DNA of 25,997 nucleotides from Maritalea sp047634455 (GTDB lineage Bacteria; Pseudomonadota; Alphaproteobacteria; Rhizobiales; Devosiaceae), in the NCBI RefSeq assembly GCF_047634455.1, contig NZ_JBLIAI010000036.1, positions 1-25,997 on the forward strand. Direction: 5' to 3'. A program made the translations under genes and the position numbers. The notes under the pieces were generated by a model. It was given only the letters and a program-made list of their open reading frames with translations, was not told the DNA's origin and searched no databases. Below are positions 8,623 through 16,651 of this stretch, in pieces (position 1 is the first letter of the stretch; each line of letters opens with the position of its first letter).

Positions 8623-9867
8623 TCAGTCGCGAAATTCCTCTTTTGCCGGTATGCGACCAAAGGCAATTTTAGCGCCAGTATAGGGCGCGATCTCACAAGG
8701 TCGCTCACCATAAATAATTGTATCCTGCCCATGCAGCTGATTGAGACCGTCAACAATCGCGCATAATTTCTCGCGCTTAGTTTGGGCACCAAGTGCGGTT
8801 CTGGTTACAAAAAGGTCTCCTGTGTAATGCTGACTATCCGCCAGACCGCCCAGCATCACACTTACAGATATGGGTTTTTTGAGGGACAACTTGCCCCACA
8901 TGATGCCAAACTGCTTCAACAAATAAAAACTGTCTTGTGTATGAACCAGCCTACTCTGCATTGAGCGTCGGCCAGTTTGTGCACATTTTACTGAGACATA
9001 TAGATAGGAAGCAAATTGCTTAGAACGACGCAACCGTGTTGCTGCCTTGATCAATAGCCGTCGCGCCACCAAACGTGCGCCATCTGGCGTACGATTTTTC
9101 GGTGACAGAATTTGCCCATGCCCCAGTGAATGTGACGAGGTTTGGACTTGGGGTACATCCTGCCCCTGCAAGGCTAAAATGAACCGCTCTCCATTTACCG
9201 AATGCCATACTTTGCGCGCATATTTAGGGGACATGGCGTATAGCTGTTCAATATTCTGGATTTTAGCAGCCTGTAACCGCCGCGCCATGCTTTTACCAAT
9301 GCCAGGAATATCCTTTAAAGCGAGATTGGAAATCTTTTGCGGCATTACATCTGGGGTCAACCAATCAAGCCCAGCAGGCTTCTTCAATTCGCCAGCTAAC
9401 TTGGCCAATAATAGGCTCGGACCTAGCCCAATCGAGCAACGTAATGCCACCCCTGCATGGCTGTAAATACTGGCACGAATATCCTCAGCCAGTTTTTTAG
9501 CCCGCTCCAGTTCGCGATCCATTCCGGTCAACTTACAAGAAAATTCGTCTACTGAATGTGTGCCATCTACAGGATAAATTCGGTCAACCGCGCGCTTGAT
9601 CTTATGGTGATAATCCACATACACATCATGCCGTGCCGCCCGAAACTGAATATCAGGGGCCATCTGCCGCGCTTCATCCATTCGCGAACCCATACCAATG
9701 CCCAGCCGTTTCGCCTCATAGCTGGCGGCAATGCAAATCGCGTTTTTCCGCGCAATGGTGATAATACCAACAGGCTTACCACGCAATGAAGGGTCTTCCT
9801 GCTGCTCCACACTGGCAAAATAGCTATTCATATCAACATAGATATAATTGACCAAAATTTTGTTCAT
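8623..9867 (-). CDS. Y-family (DinB-like) translesion DNA polymerase
   Basis: Error-prone polymerase of the DinB/UmuC superfamily, 414 residues. The palm metal ligands are visible: D12 in VDMNSYFASVE and D107/E108 in HSVDEFS. F17 is the likely steric gate. The helix-hairpin-helix segment LKDIPGIGKSMARRL and a little-finger domain follow. No clear QLxLF clamp-binding motif is seen at the C-terminus. ATG at 9867 is chosen because GGAGG lies six bases upstream and a LexA box lies just beyond; the longer frame to 9960 would swallow both. The gene interrupts pccA-scpA, has its own promoter, and is bracketed by a 20-bp direct repeat. It is an inserted cargo and not a propionate gene. The specific subfamily is uncertain. 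Confidence 0.88.
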   Translation of the reverse strand: MNKILVNYIYVDMNSYFASVEQQEDPSLRGKPVGIITIARKNAICIAASYEAKRLGIGMGSRMDEARQMAPDIQFRAARHDVYVDYHHKIKRAVDRIYPVDGTHSVDEFSCKLTGMDRELERAKKLAEDIRASIYSHAGVALRCSIGLGPSLLLAKLAGELKKPAGLDWLTPDVMPQKISNLALKDIPGIGKSMARRLQAAKIQNIEQLYAMSPKYARKVWHSVNGERFILALQGQDVPQVQTSSHSLGHGQILSPKNRTPDGARLVARRLLIKAATRLRRSKQFASYLYVSVKCAQTGRRSMQSRLVHTQDSFYLLKQFGIMWGKLSLKKPISVSVMLGGLADSQHYTGDLFVTRTALGAQTKREKLCAIVDGLNQLHGQDTIIYGERPCEIAPYTGAKIAFGRIPAKEEFRD

Positions 9868-9883
9868 GCCACGCCTCCAATGA

Positions 9884-9898
9884 GAACATAACAAGAAC
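9884..9898 (-). promoter_or_regulatory. LexA (SOS) box, GTTC-N7-GTTC
   Basis: On the minus strand the sequence is GTTC, seven bases (TTGTTAT), GTTC, an exact match to the alphaproteobacterial LexA operator. It lies 17-31 bases before the polymerase ATG and overlaps the candidate -10. It predicts DNA-damage induction of the polymerase, and possibly read-through into scpA and mce. Confidence 0.8.
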
Positions 9899-9913
9899 AA
9901 ATTACGCCAGCAA
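9885..9913 (-). promoter_or_regulatory. Candidate sigma-70 promoter of the polymerase gene
   Basis: On the minus strand TTGCTG (9913-9908) and TATGTT (9890-9885) are separated by 17 bases. Each matches the consensus at four of six positions. The LexA box covers the -10, as expected for repression. This makes the insert independent of the propionate promoter. Confidence 0.45.
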
Positions 9914-9956
9914 GCAGCAACTGAAAAATTGATCAAATATGGCGACAGAGCAAAGG

Positions 9957-11963
9957 TCACTCGTCTTCAAACTCCATGATCACTTCATCCACCGCCAGCA
10001 CAGAACCAATGCCAGCCGATATTGATTTTACCCGCGCTTTCTTTTCAGAGCGCAGCACATTTTCCATTTTCATGGCTTCAACAATGGCCAGCGCTTGCCC
10101 GTCTTCAACGATGTCACCCTCGGCTACCTCAATACGCACCACCTGGCCCGGCATTGGGCAGAGGAGATATTTACTCATATCCGGTGGCAGTTTGATCGGC
10201 ATATGCACCATCAAATCAGCGACGCCCGGCAATAATACCTGCACTTTAAGGTCCGCACCGCGATAGCGCATTTTGAACCCATATGAGGTGCGCGCCACTT
10301 GCACGATCATGTTCTTCTCATCGCCCACGCGGCCTTTAGCCAGCGTATCGCCCGGCTTCCAGTCCGTTTGAATGCGGATCAAAGTTTCGAAATTTTCCTC
10401 GCGCCCCTGGCAAATCACAGCATCTTTTTGCACTTCAAAATCGAACCGATCTTCACCAATAATCACACTGCGCTGATTGCCATTTTGCGCCAAATCCAGC
10501 GTCGTCGCCACCGCAAAACCACGTCCCTCAATTTGGTGCGCCATGTGCGCGGCCAATCCGGCCAACAGTTTCAACGCGGCTTTTGGCAATTCAACGCCTT
10601 GGAACCCATCTGGGAATTCTTCGGCAATATAGCCAGTGGTCAAACGACCTTCCTTAAACCGCTCCTGCTCCATCACCGCAGCAAGGAACGGAATATTGTG
10701 GCCAATGCCTTCAAGTTCGAACCCATCAAGCGCATCAGACATGGCCTCAATCGCGGTCAAACGATCTGGCGCCCATGTGCACAATTTGGCGATCATCGGA
10801 TCATAGAAGGTCGAAATTTCGCCCCCCTCAAACACCCCAGTGTCGTTGCGCACAATCAATTCGTCGGTGACAATTTCAGACGGCGGGCGATAACGTGTCA
10901 AACGGCCAATGGAGGGGAGGAAATTGCGATAGGGATCCTCGGCATAAAGCCGGGACTCAATTGCCCACCCATTGAGCGTGACCTCATTTTGGCCGAAAGC
11001 AAGCTTCTCGCCCGCCGCTACGCGGAGCATTTGCTCCACAAGATCAATCCCTGTGATCATTTCGGTAACAGGATGTTCCACCTGCAGCCGTGTATTCATC
11101 TCAAGGAAATAGAAATTTCTGTCACCATCAACGATGAATTCCACCGTGCCAGCACTCGTGTAACCAACCGCCTGCGCCAACGCACAAGACTGTTCGCCCA
11201 TTTTTTTGCGGGTTTCTTCATCCAAAAACGGTGACGGCGCTTCTTCGATGACTTTTTGGTTGCGGCGCTGAATGGAGCATTCGCGCTCACCCAAATAAAC
11301 GCAATTACCGTGACTATCGGCCAGCACCTGAATTTCAATGTGGCGCGGGTCGGTCACGAATTTCTCGATGAAAATCCGATCATCGCCAAAGCTTGATGCA
11401 GCTTCTGATTTGGAGCGGTCAAACCCCTCGCGTGCCTCAGCATCATTCCATGCAATCCGCATGCCTTTACCGCCACCGCCAGCTGACGCCTTGATCATCA
11501 CCGGATAGCCAACCTTGTTGGCGATCTTCACCGCGTCTTCAGCGTCTTCAATCAACCCCATATGCCCAGGAACTGTTGAAACATTCGCTTCAGCCGCAAT
11601 TTTTTTGGAGGTGATTTTATCGCCCATCGCTTCAATGGCTTTGGTTGGCGGGCCGATAAACACAATGTCATTCTGCTTCAACGCTTCGCAGAACTTAGCG
11701 TTTTCGCTCAAAAATCCGTAACCCGGATGCACCGCTTCGGCGCCTGTTTCCTTACACGCTTTGATAATCTGATCCGCGAGCAAATAACTTTCAGCCGCTG
11801 GCGATCCACCAATGTGCACAGCTTCGTCCGCCATTTCCACATGCAGCGCCTCACGGTCCGCATCTGAATAAACAGCAACTGTTTTGATGCCCATTTTCTT
11901 GGCAGTTTTAATCACCCGGCAAGCGATTTCGCCCCGGTTAGCAATTAGGATTTTTGAGAACAT
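9957..11963 (-). CDS. pccA: Propionyl-CoA carboxylase, biotin-carrying alpha subunit
   Basis: Biotin carboxylase plus biotin carrier subunit; carboxylates biotin with ATP and bicarbonate for transfer to propionyl-CoA by PccB. The 668 residues begin MFSKILIANRGEIA and contain the glycine-rich ATP-grasp loop (GGGGKGM, about residue 165). The linker domain typical of PccA follows, then the biotin site AMKM with the acceptor lysine at 632. The C-terminus is IMEFEDE. The gene starts ten bases after ridA. Its last 20 coding bases before the final stop are duplicated at 8571-8590, beyond the polymerase gene. Confidence 0.96.
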   Translation of the reverse strand: MFSKILIANRGEIACRVIKTAKKMGIKTVAVYSDADREALHVEMADEAVHIGGSPAAESYLLADQIIKACKETGAEAVHPGYGFLSENAKFCEALKQNDIVFIGPPTKAIEAMGDKITSKKIAAEANVSTVPGHMGLIEDAEDAVKIANKVGYPVMIKASAGGGGKGMRIAWNDAEAREGFDRSKSEAASSFGDDRIFIEKFVTDPRHIEIQVLADSHGNCVYLGERECSIQRRNQKVIEEAPSPFLDEETRKKMGEQSCALAQAVGYTSAGTVEFIVDGDRNFYFLEMNTRLQVEHPVTEMITGIDLVEQMLRVAAGEKLAFGQNEVTLNGWAIESRLYAEDPYRNFLPSIGRLTRYRPPSEIVTDELIVRNDTGVFEGGEISTFYDPMIAKLCTWAPDRLTAIEAMSDALDGFELEGIGHNIPFLAAVMEQERFKEGRLTTGYIAEEFPDGFQGVELPKAALKLLAGLAAHMAHQIEGRGFAVATTLDLAQNGNQRSVIIGEDRFDFEVQKDAVICQGREENFETLIRIQTDWKPGDTLAKGRVGDEKNMIVQVARTSYGFKMRYRGADLKVQVLLPGVADLMVHMPIKLPPDMSKYLLCPMPGQVVRIEVAEGDIVEDGQALAIVEAMKMENVLRSEKKARVKSISAGIGSVLAVDEVIMEFEDE
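9961..9980 (-). repeat. Direct repeat, proximal copy inside pccA 3' end
   Basis: Twenty bases within the final codons of pccA, identical to 8571-8590. Together the two copies bracket the 1.4-kb polymerase insert. In this copy the following codon is GAG TGA instead of GAA TGA. Confidence 0.85.
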
Positions 11964-11973
11964 TTTCTATTTC

Positions 11974-12378
11974 CTATTCTGCGTCAGGCCGACGGCACAC
12001 AAAATCTATTTCCACCAGCGCTTCAAGCGCCAAACCCGTCACCCCAATGGTCGTGCGCGCAGGGCGACGATCTTGCGGAAAAAACGACTGATAAGTCTCA
12101 TTAAACTGCGCATAGTCGCCATAAAAATCCGTCAAATAACACCGCGCCATCATCACGTGGCTTAGGTCCAAACCGATACCCGCCAAAACAATCTTGAGGT
12201 TTTCCATCACGCGAACAGTTTGCGCCTCGATGCCCCCTGGCAAAGGCGCGTCCGGCGCATTTGGGTCAGTCGGCATTTGCCCAGTGACAAAAATCCAACC
12301 GTTTGCTTCCGTAGCGTGCGAGAATGGGGCCACTGGCCGTGGACCATCTGAAATCATATGAAAAAGTGGATCAGTCAT
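11974..12378 (-). CDS. ridA: RidA/YjgF-family protein
   Basis: Small trimeric-fold protein, 134 residues, of the Rid family, whose best-known members hydrolyse reactive enamine/imine intermediates. Family features are the GWIFVTGQMP strand, the VRVMENLKIVLAGIGLDLSHV segment, and RPARTTIGV with the conserved arginine that binds the carboxylate. ATG at 12378 is preferred because AAGGA precedes it; an in-frame ATG at 12411 adds 11 residues inside the upstream gene. The start overlaps the Abi-alpha gene end by eight bases. Its ribosome site and start are part of a 14-bp direct repeat. Its substrate and its role in the pcc operon are unknown. Confidence 0.9.
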   Translation of the reverse strand: MTDPLFHMISDGPRPVAPFSHATEANGWIFVTGQMPTDPNAPDAPLPGGIEAQTVRVMENLKIVLAGIGLDLSHVMMARCYLTDFYGDYAQFNETYQSFFPQDRRPARTTIGVTGLALEALVEIDFVCRRPDAE

Positions 12379-13279
12379 TTGTTGTTCCTTTTTCGGCTGA
12401 AGTTGCGTCATTTTCAGACAATTGCAGCCCCGAGCTTGCCTTTAAAAACTGAATTCCCAGCGGTGACAGATAATATGTCTTTGCAATAGCGATATGAGGG
12501 TCATCGCCCGAAATGAAAAATTTTAACTGCCCATCAGCCTCCTTAATCAATCCAGCTAACTTAAGGTGTTCGACAACGTGAACAGAACTGTACTCTTCAA
12601 AATCTGGCAACTGCCAAGAATGAAACTTGTCTTTCAAATGCCAGATGGGGCTTCCACTAGTACCAACTTCAATTCCAACTATCTTCAGTCCCGGAGCGTT
12701 CGCGCTTTTTACTTCATATAGAATTTCTTCATCGTCAACGCCGCTAAATGTTAAGGGCTCACGCGTACTCAAGAATACTTCGTTCCAACTTCCCGCAAGA
12801 TTCCCGATCTTAGCAAAATCAAATGTACCCAATTCTTCATCAAATTCAGCGAGCCACTTAAGAAACTCAACGTGGCGAATATCAAACTCTTCCAAGGTCC
12901 TTCTAAACATATGATGTGTTGGAGAAAGATAGGTGGAGGCCGATACAATTAGTCCTGCCCACATAGATGAAAGTTCTTCATCTTCCAGTTCCTCAAGAGA
13001 GGCCGCTTCAATTGTTGGGATTAAGAATTTGGGCGGCGGAATGCTGCCTGCGTCCAACCCTTGCTTTACGGCAATTTCCTTTACTACTTTGAAAGTCTGT
13101 ATCGCTCGAATTTGTCGGTTCGCGCGAACCTGATCCCCCCAAGTACCTAGCGCCTCAGTTATTGGACTAAAAATGTCGCCAAAGGCGCCACCGGTTTGTT
13201 GAGCAACATCGCCCTCGACCGCAAGTTTCGCTCCCTTATCACCTGCCTCCAGTGATATTTTGTCCTTGTTGCCGCTCAT
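12371..13279 (-). CDS. Abi-alpha/DUF4393-family protein, candidate abortive-infection gene
   Basis: Soluble 302-residue protein resembling the DUF4393/Abi_alpha family (recalled from Pfam). It has an N-terminal amphipathic region (FSPITEALGTWGDQVRANRQIRA), then PPPKFLIPTIEAASLEE and a DEELSSMWAGLIVSAS motif typical of the family. The C-terminal half is variable and may be winged-helix-like (VVEHLKLAGLIKEADGQ). No catalytic residues are recognised. It sits 12 bases after pccB and runs into ridA; its last residues GTTND are encoded by the ridA leader and start. Codon use is more AT-rich than in the flanking pcc genes. The 14-bp direct repeat and unrelated function mark it as inserted. The defence role is inferred from the family only. 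Confidence 0.7.
   Translation of the reverse strand: MSGNKDKISLEAGDKGAKLAVEGDVAQQTGGAFGDIFSPITEALGTWGDQVRANRQIRAIQTFKVVKEIAVKQGLDAGSIPPPKFLIPTIEAASLEELEDEELSSMWAGLIVSASTYLSPTHHMFRRTLEEFDIRHVEFLKWLAEFDEELGTFDFAKIGNLAGSWNEVFLSTREPLTFSGVDDEEILYEVKSANAPGLKIVGIEVGTSGSPIWHLKDKFHSWQLPDFEEYSSVHVVEHLKLAGLIKEADGQLKFFISGDDPHIAIAKTYYLSPLGIQFLKASSGLQLSENDATSAEKGTTND
12375..12388 (-). repeat. Direct repeat, copy at ridA start
   Basis: Minus-strand GGAACAACAAATGA covers the Shine-Dalgarno and start codon of ridA and is identical to 13276-13289. I take this copy to be the ancestral pccB-ridA junction. Confidence 0.7.
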
Positions 13280-13289
13280 TTGTTGTTCC
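13276..13289 (-). repeat. Direct repeat, copy at Abi-alpha start
   Basis: Minus-strand GGAACAACAAATGA forms the Shine-Dalgarno and start codon of the Abi-alpha gene, two bases after the pccB stop. The two copies bracket the 0.9-kb insert. Part of the match is a ribosome site and start codon, so some similarity by selection is possible. Confidence 0.65.
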
Positions 13290-13291
13290 CC

Positions 13292-14824
13292 CTACAACGG
13301 AATGTTGTCGTGCTTTTTCTTGGGCATCGACTGTTGTTTATTCTTAAGCGTTTCAAATGCCCGCGCCACGCGGCGGCGGGTGTTGTGGGGCATAATCACA
13401 TCATCGATAAAGCCGCGCTCGGCTGCCACAAATGGGTTGGCGAAACGGTCTTCATAATCTTTGGTGCGCTTGGCAATTTTTTCGGCGTCGCCAAGTTCAG
13501 CACGATAGAGAATTTCGGTGGCACCTTTTGCGCCCATCACGGCGATTTCAGCGGTGGGCCACGCGTAGTTTACATCGGCACGGATGTGCTTGGAGGCCAT
13601 AACGTCATATGCGCCGCCATAGGCTTTTCGGGTGATCACGGTGACTTTGGGCACTGTCGCCTCAGCATAGGCGAACAGGAGTTTGGCGCCATGTTTAATG
13701 ATGCCGCCATACTCCTGCGCGGTCCCAGGGAGGAAACCAGGCACGTCAACTAAAGTCAAAATCGGGATGTTAAACGCATCACAAAAGCGCACGAACCGCG
13801 CCGCTTTTTTGGATGAGTTAATGTCCAAACACCCGGCCAGCACCATCGGCTGGTTGGCCACAACCCCCACGGATTGGCCGTTTATCCGAATAAACCCGGT
13901 CAATATGTTGCCCGCATGTTCGGCTTGAAGTTCCAAAAAATCGCCCTCGTCGGCAATTTTTAAGATCACCTCTTTCATATCATATGGTTTGTTGGCGCTG
14001 TCCGGGATGATCGTATCAAGGCTCATGTCCGGGCGGTTGACCACGTCATTTACATCGACTTTTGGGGCTTTCTCGTTTGCGTTGAGCGGCAAATAGTCCA
14101 CCAATCGCCGCACTTCCAAAAGCGTTTCAACATCATTCTCAAACGACGCATCCGCAACAGAAGATATTTTGCAGTGTGTTGATGCTCCGCCCAATTCTTC
14201 TTGGGTCACGGTTTCGTTGGTCACGGTTTTCACCACATCAGGACCGGTCACAAACATGTAGCTTGTGTCTTTCACCATATAGATGAAATCGGTCATCGCG
14301 GGTGAATACACCGCGCCGCCAGCGCATGGGCCCATGATCACCGAAATTTGCGGCACCGCGCCCGACGCCATGACGTTGCGCAAGAACACATCAGCATAAC
14401 CACCCAGCGAAGCCACACCCTCTTGAATACGCGCGCCGCCACTATCGTTGAGACCGATCACCGGCGCGCCGTTTTGCACCGCCAAATCCATGATTTTGCA
14501 AATCTTTTGCGCATGGGTTTCGGAGAGTGAGCCGCCAAAAACCGTGAAATCTTGCGAAAACACATAGACCATGCGGCCATTGACTGTGCCCCAGCCGGTG
14601 ACCACGCCATCGCCGGGGATGATGTTTTCTTCCATCCCGAAATCAGTGCAGCGATGGGTGACAAACATGTCATATTCTTCAAAACTGCCCGGATCGAGCA
14701 ACACGTCGAGGCGCTCACGCGCGGTTAGCTTGCCCTTGCCATGCTGCGTATCAATTCGACGTTGACCGCCACCCAAACGGGCCTCGCCGCGCTTTTGTTC
14801 CAGCTGCTCAATAATCTCGTGCAT
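13292..14824 (-). CDS. pccB: Propionyl-CoA carboxylase, carboxyltransferase beta subunit
   Basis: Transfers carboxyl from biotin to propionyl-CoA to make (2S)-methylmalonyl-CoA. The 510 residues match the family in length and carry both crotonase-fold halves. The N-terminal half has HGKGKLTARERLD, VFSQDFTVFGGSLSETHA, the SGGARIQEG acyl-CoA site and GPCAGGAVYSPA. The C-terminal half has ADEGDFLELQ, VDVPGFLPGTAQEYGGIIKHGAK and RKAYGGAYDVM. It is the first gene of the operon and is divergent from the PccR-like regulator across a 364-bp region containing operator-like repeats. Confidence 0.96.
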   Translation of the reverse strand: MHEIIEQLEQKRGEARLGGGQRRIDTQHGKGKLTARERLDVLLDPGSFEEYDMFVTHRCTDFGMEENIIPGDGVVTGWGTVNGRMVYVFSQDFTVFGGSLSETHAQKICKIMDLAVQNGAPVIGLNDSGGARIQEGVASLGGYADVFLRNVMASGAVPQISVIMGPCAGGAVYSPAMTDFIYMVKDTSYMFVTGPDVVKTVTNETVTQEELGGASTHCKISSVADASFENDVETLLEVRRLVDYLPLNANEKAPKVDVNDVVNRPDMSLDTIIPDSANKPYDMKEVILKIADEGDFLELQAEHAGNILTGFIRINGQSVGVVANQPMVLAGCLDINSSKKAARFVRFCDAFNIPILTLVDVPGFLPGTAQEYGGIIKHGAKLLFAYAEATVPKVTVITRKAYGGAYDVMASKHIRADVNYAWPTAEIAVMGAKGATEILYRAELGDAEKIAKRTKDYEDRFANPFVAAERGFIDDVIMPHNTRRRVARAFETLKNKQQSMPKKKHDNIPL

Positions 14825-14917
14825 GAGGTGCTCCGCGTTTCAATTTGATTTGTACCTTGGAGCCTAGCTGATCGAAACGGCTCTGCGAAGGGTTGAAAAG
14901 GTGTACAAGAACACTGT

Positions 14918-14955
14918 ATTCACATTGTTAATTGTAAAACTGTGAATTTTGTGAA
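14918..14955. promoter_or_regulatory. Operator-like repeats between pccB and pccR
   Basis: An inverted repeat ATTCACA (14918-14924) and TGTGAAT (14941-14947) encloses TTGTAAA (14932-14938). A second TGTGAA at 14950-14955 repeats the one at 14941-14946 nine bases away. The TTGTAAA half-site also occurs as a palindrome before the second ScfR gene. ScfR/RamB regulators bind TTTGCAAA-like sites, so this is the likely PccR operator for both divergent genes. Confidence 0.5.
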
Positions 14956-14987
14956 ATTATACCCCTACTGCCTCACGTGCCGCATCA

Positions 14988-15158
14988 CCATTTGCATGAC
15001 GGGCTAAATCCGCCCTATGCAAATGGCGGGCACTCCGGCGGGGCGCGCGAAAAGTCGCGCGGGGTCCTCGCTATGCTCGTCCGTCTTGTCCTAGCAAGCT
15101 CTGAGCAAGTGAGGGAAACCCAATCGGCGGGGGTGCCGGGGAAGCGAACGCAGTTCGC
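14988..15158. repeat. GC-rich multi-hairpin leader upstream of pccR
   Basis: Three clear hairpins in 170 bases. The first has 10-bp arms CCATTTGCAT (14988-14997) and ATGCAAATGG (15017-15026), with an inner GGGC/GCCC. The second is CGCGCGA-AAAG-TCGCGCG (15044-15061). The third is GCGAAC-GCA-GTTCGC (15144-15158). The stretch is more GC-rich than its surroundings and ends just before the pccR ribosome site. It could be an interspersed palindromic element or a structured 5' leader; it belongs to no family I recognise. Confidence 0.55.
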
Positions 15159-15188
15159 GACGGCGGCGCGAAACAAGGAGGTGAGATA

Positions 15189-16604
15189 ATGGCACAGCGG
15201 AAAATTTTTGCAGGCATCAAACTGCGCGCCTTACGTGAAACCCACAAACTCACCCAAGCGGAGTTTGCCAATCGCCTCGACATTTCCACCAGCTATGTGA
15301 ACCAACTGGAAAACAACCAGCGCCCGGTCACCGCCTCAATTATGCTCGGGTTGGCTGAAACGTTCAACGTAGATGTCACCACCCTGCTTGCCGACAAATC
15401 TGATCGCTTGATCGTCGATCTCAAAGAAATCTTCGCGGACCCGATTTTCGCCGATGCGCCGCCAGGCCTGCAAGAGCTGAAGAACCTTGCCACCAACACA
15501 CCAGATGCGGCCCACGCCTTTTTGCGGCTTTACGAAGCCTATCGCAAATCAAACGAACGGATGGCAGGCGTTGATGATGTGTTGATGCGCGAGCAGTCCG
15601 GCAATCTGCAAACCTCATATGAAGAAGTGCGCGACTTCTTCCACTATGCAGACAATTATGTGGACGAGTTGGACCGCGCCGCCGAAGAACTGGCAAGTGA
15701 AGCCGCTTTAAACCACCACCAAAAGCTTGAACGCCTTGTTGCCTATTGCGCCGAAGTGCACGAACTGGGTGTTGAATTTGTGCTGCCCAATAAACGCGAC
15801 ATGATCCGCCAGTTCGACCGCACCCGCCGGATTATCCGCATCAATGCAACGCTAGAAAAACCGACGCAATTCTTCCAGCTGGCCAATCAATTAGCATTGC
15901 TCGAGCAAGCAAGTCTGATCAATGACATCTTGGAAAAGGCAAACTTTAAACGCCCCGAGGCCCGCGCCATTTGCCGCATCGGTTTGGGCAATTATTTCGC
16001 TGGCGCTTTGTTGATGCCCTACACTGCGTTCCTCAAAGAAGCAGAAATCGTGCGCTACGATATTGAAGTACTGGGCAATCGTTTTGGCGCGAGCTTGGAG
16101 CAAGTGGCGCACCGGCTTTCTACCTTGCAACGACCCCAGCACCGGGGCATTCCCTTCTTTTTCGCCCGGGTTGACCAAGCCGGCACCATCACCAAACGCC
16201 ACTCGGCCACGGCCCTGCAATTCGCCCGTTTTGGTGGCGCGTGTCCCTTGTGGAACGTGCATCGCGCGTTTGAATTCCCAACCGAAATTACCCGCCAACG
16301 CGCGGAAACCCCAGACGGCAAACGCTATTTGTGTTTGGCGTGGATCAACGAAAAGCGCAGCGGCGGCTTCCGGCAGCCAACCCGGCGATATGCCTATGCG
16401 TTGGGGTGCGAAATCACCCACGCCGATAAGCTGATCTATTCTGAGGACTTGGACATTTCCAACACCGCAGCGTTTGACCCTATCGGCATTTCGTGTCGCA
16501 TATGCGAACGCAAAAACTGCACGCAACGCTCGGTGCCGCCTATCGTCGCTGAAATTTCTATCACGCCAGATGAGCGTTCCATCGTGCCTTATGAGATTGT
16601 TTAG
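15189..16604 (+). CDS. pccR: ScfR-family transcriptional regulator (PccR-like)
   Basis: Transcription factor of the short-chain fatty acyl-CoA regulator family. Rhodobacter sphaeroides PccR, which activates pccB in response to propionyl-CoA-type effectors, is the best match by context. The 471 residues start with an XRE helix-turn-helix (LRETHKLTQAEFANRLDISTSYVNQLENNQRPV, given in part: LTQAEFANRL at about 20). A long sensing region with an IrrE/ImmA-like middle part follows, then a C-terminal cysteine cluster C-x2-C-x4-C (436, 439, 444). A near-perfect Shine-Dalgarno AAGGAGGTGA precedes the ATG. It is divergent from pccB. Its last ten codons plus stop are duplicated at 17729-17761, beyond the SIR2-like gene. 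Confidence 0.88.
   Translation: MAQRKIFAGIKLRALRETHKLTQAEFANRLDISTSYVNQLENNQRPVTASIMLGLAETFNVDVTTLLADKSDRLIVDLKEIFADPIFADAPPGLQELKNLATNTPDAAHAFLRLYEAYRKSNERMAGVDDVLMREQSGNLQTSYEEVRDFFHYADNYVDELDRAAEELASEAALNHHQKLERLVAYCAEVHELGVEFVLPNKRDMIRQFDRTRRIIRINATLEKPTQFFQLANQLALLEQASLINDILEKANFKRPEARAICRIGLGNYFAGALLMPYTAFLKEAEIVRYDIEVLGNRFGASLEQVAHRLSTLQRPQHRGIPFFFARVDQAGTITKRHSATALQFARFGGACPLWNVHRAFEFPTEITRQRAETPDGKRYLCLAWINEKRSGGFRQPTRRYAYALGCEITHADKLIYSEDLDISNTAAFDPIGISCRICERKNCTQRSVPPIVAEISITPDERSIVPYEIV
16572..16604 (+). repeat. Direct repeat, proximal copy of pccR 3' end
   Basis: The last ten codons and stop of pccR, encoding ERSIVPYEIV. It matches 17729-17761 at 29 of 33 bases, with all four differences at synonymous third positions. 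Confidence 0.88.
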
Positions 16605-16651
16605 AATCATGCATAGTTGTGGGGAAATCAGCAGTACTGGCGTGAAAGTGA

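Noticed and set aside
8623..9960. Longer polymerase start at 9960 overlapping pccA
   Set aside because: The extra 31 residues do not fit the family, and the extension would cover the LexA box and GGAGG site that serve ATG 9867.
10299..11234. 311-residue plus-strand open frame antisense to pccA
   Set aside because: The frame is a mirror of the strongly conserved pccA coding sequence, has no ribosome site and encodes no recognisable domain.
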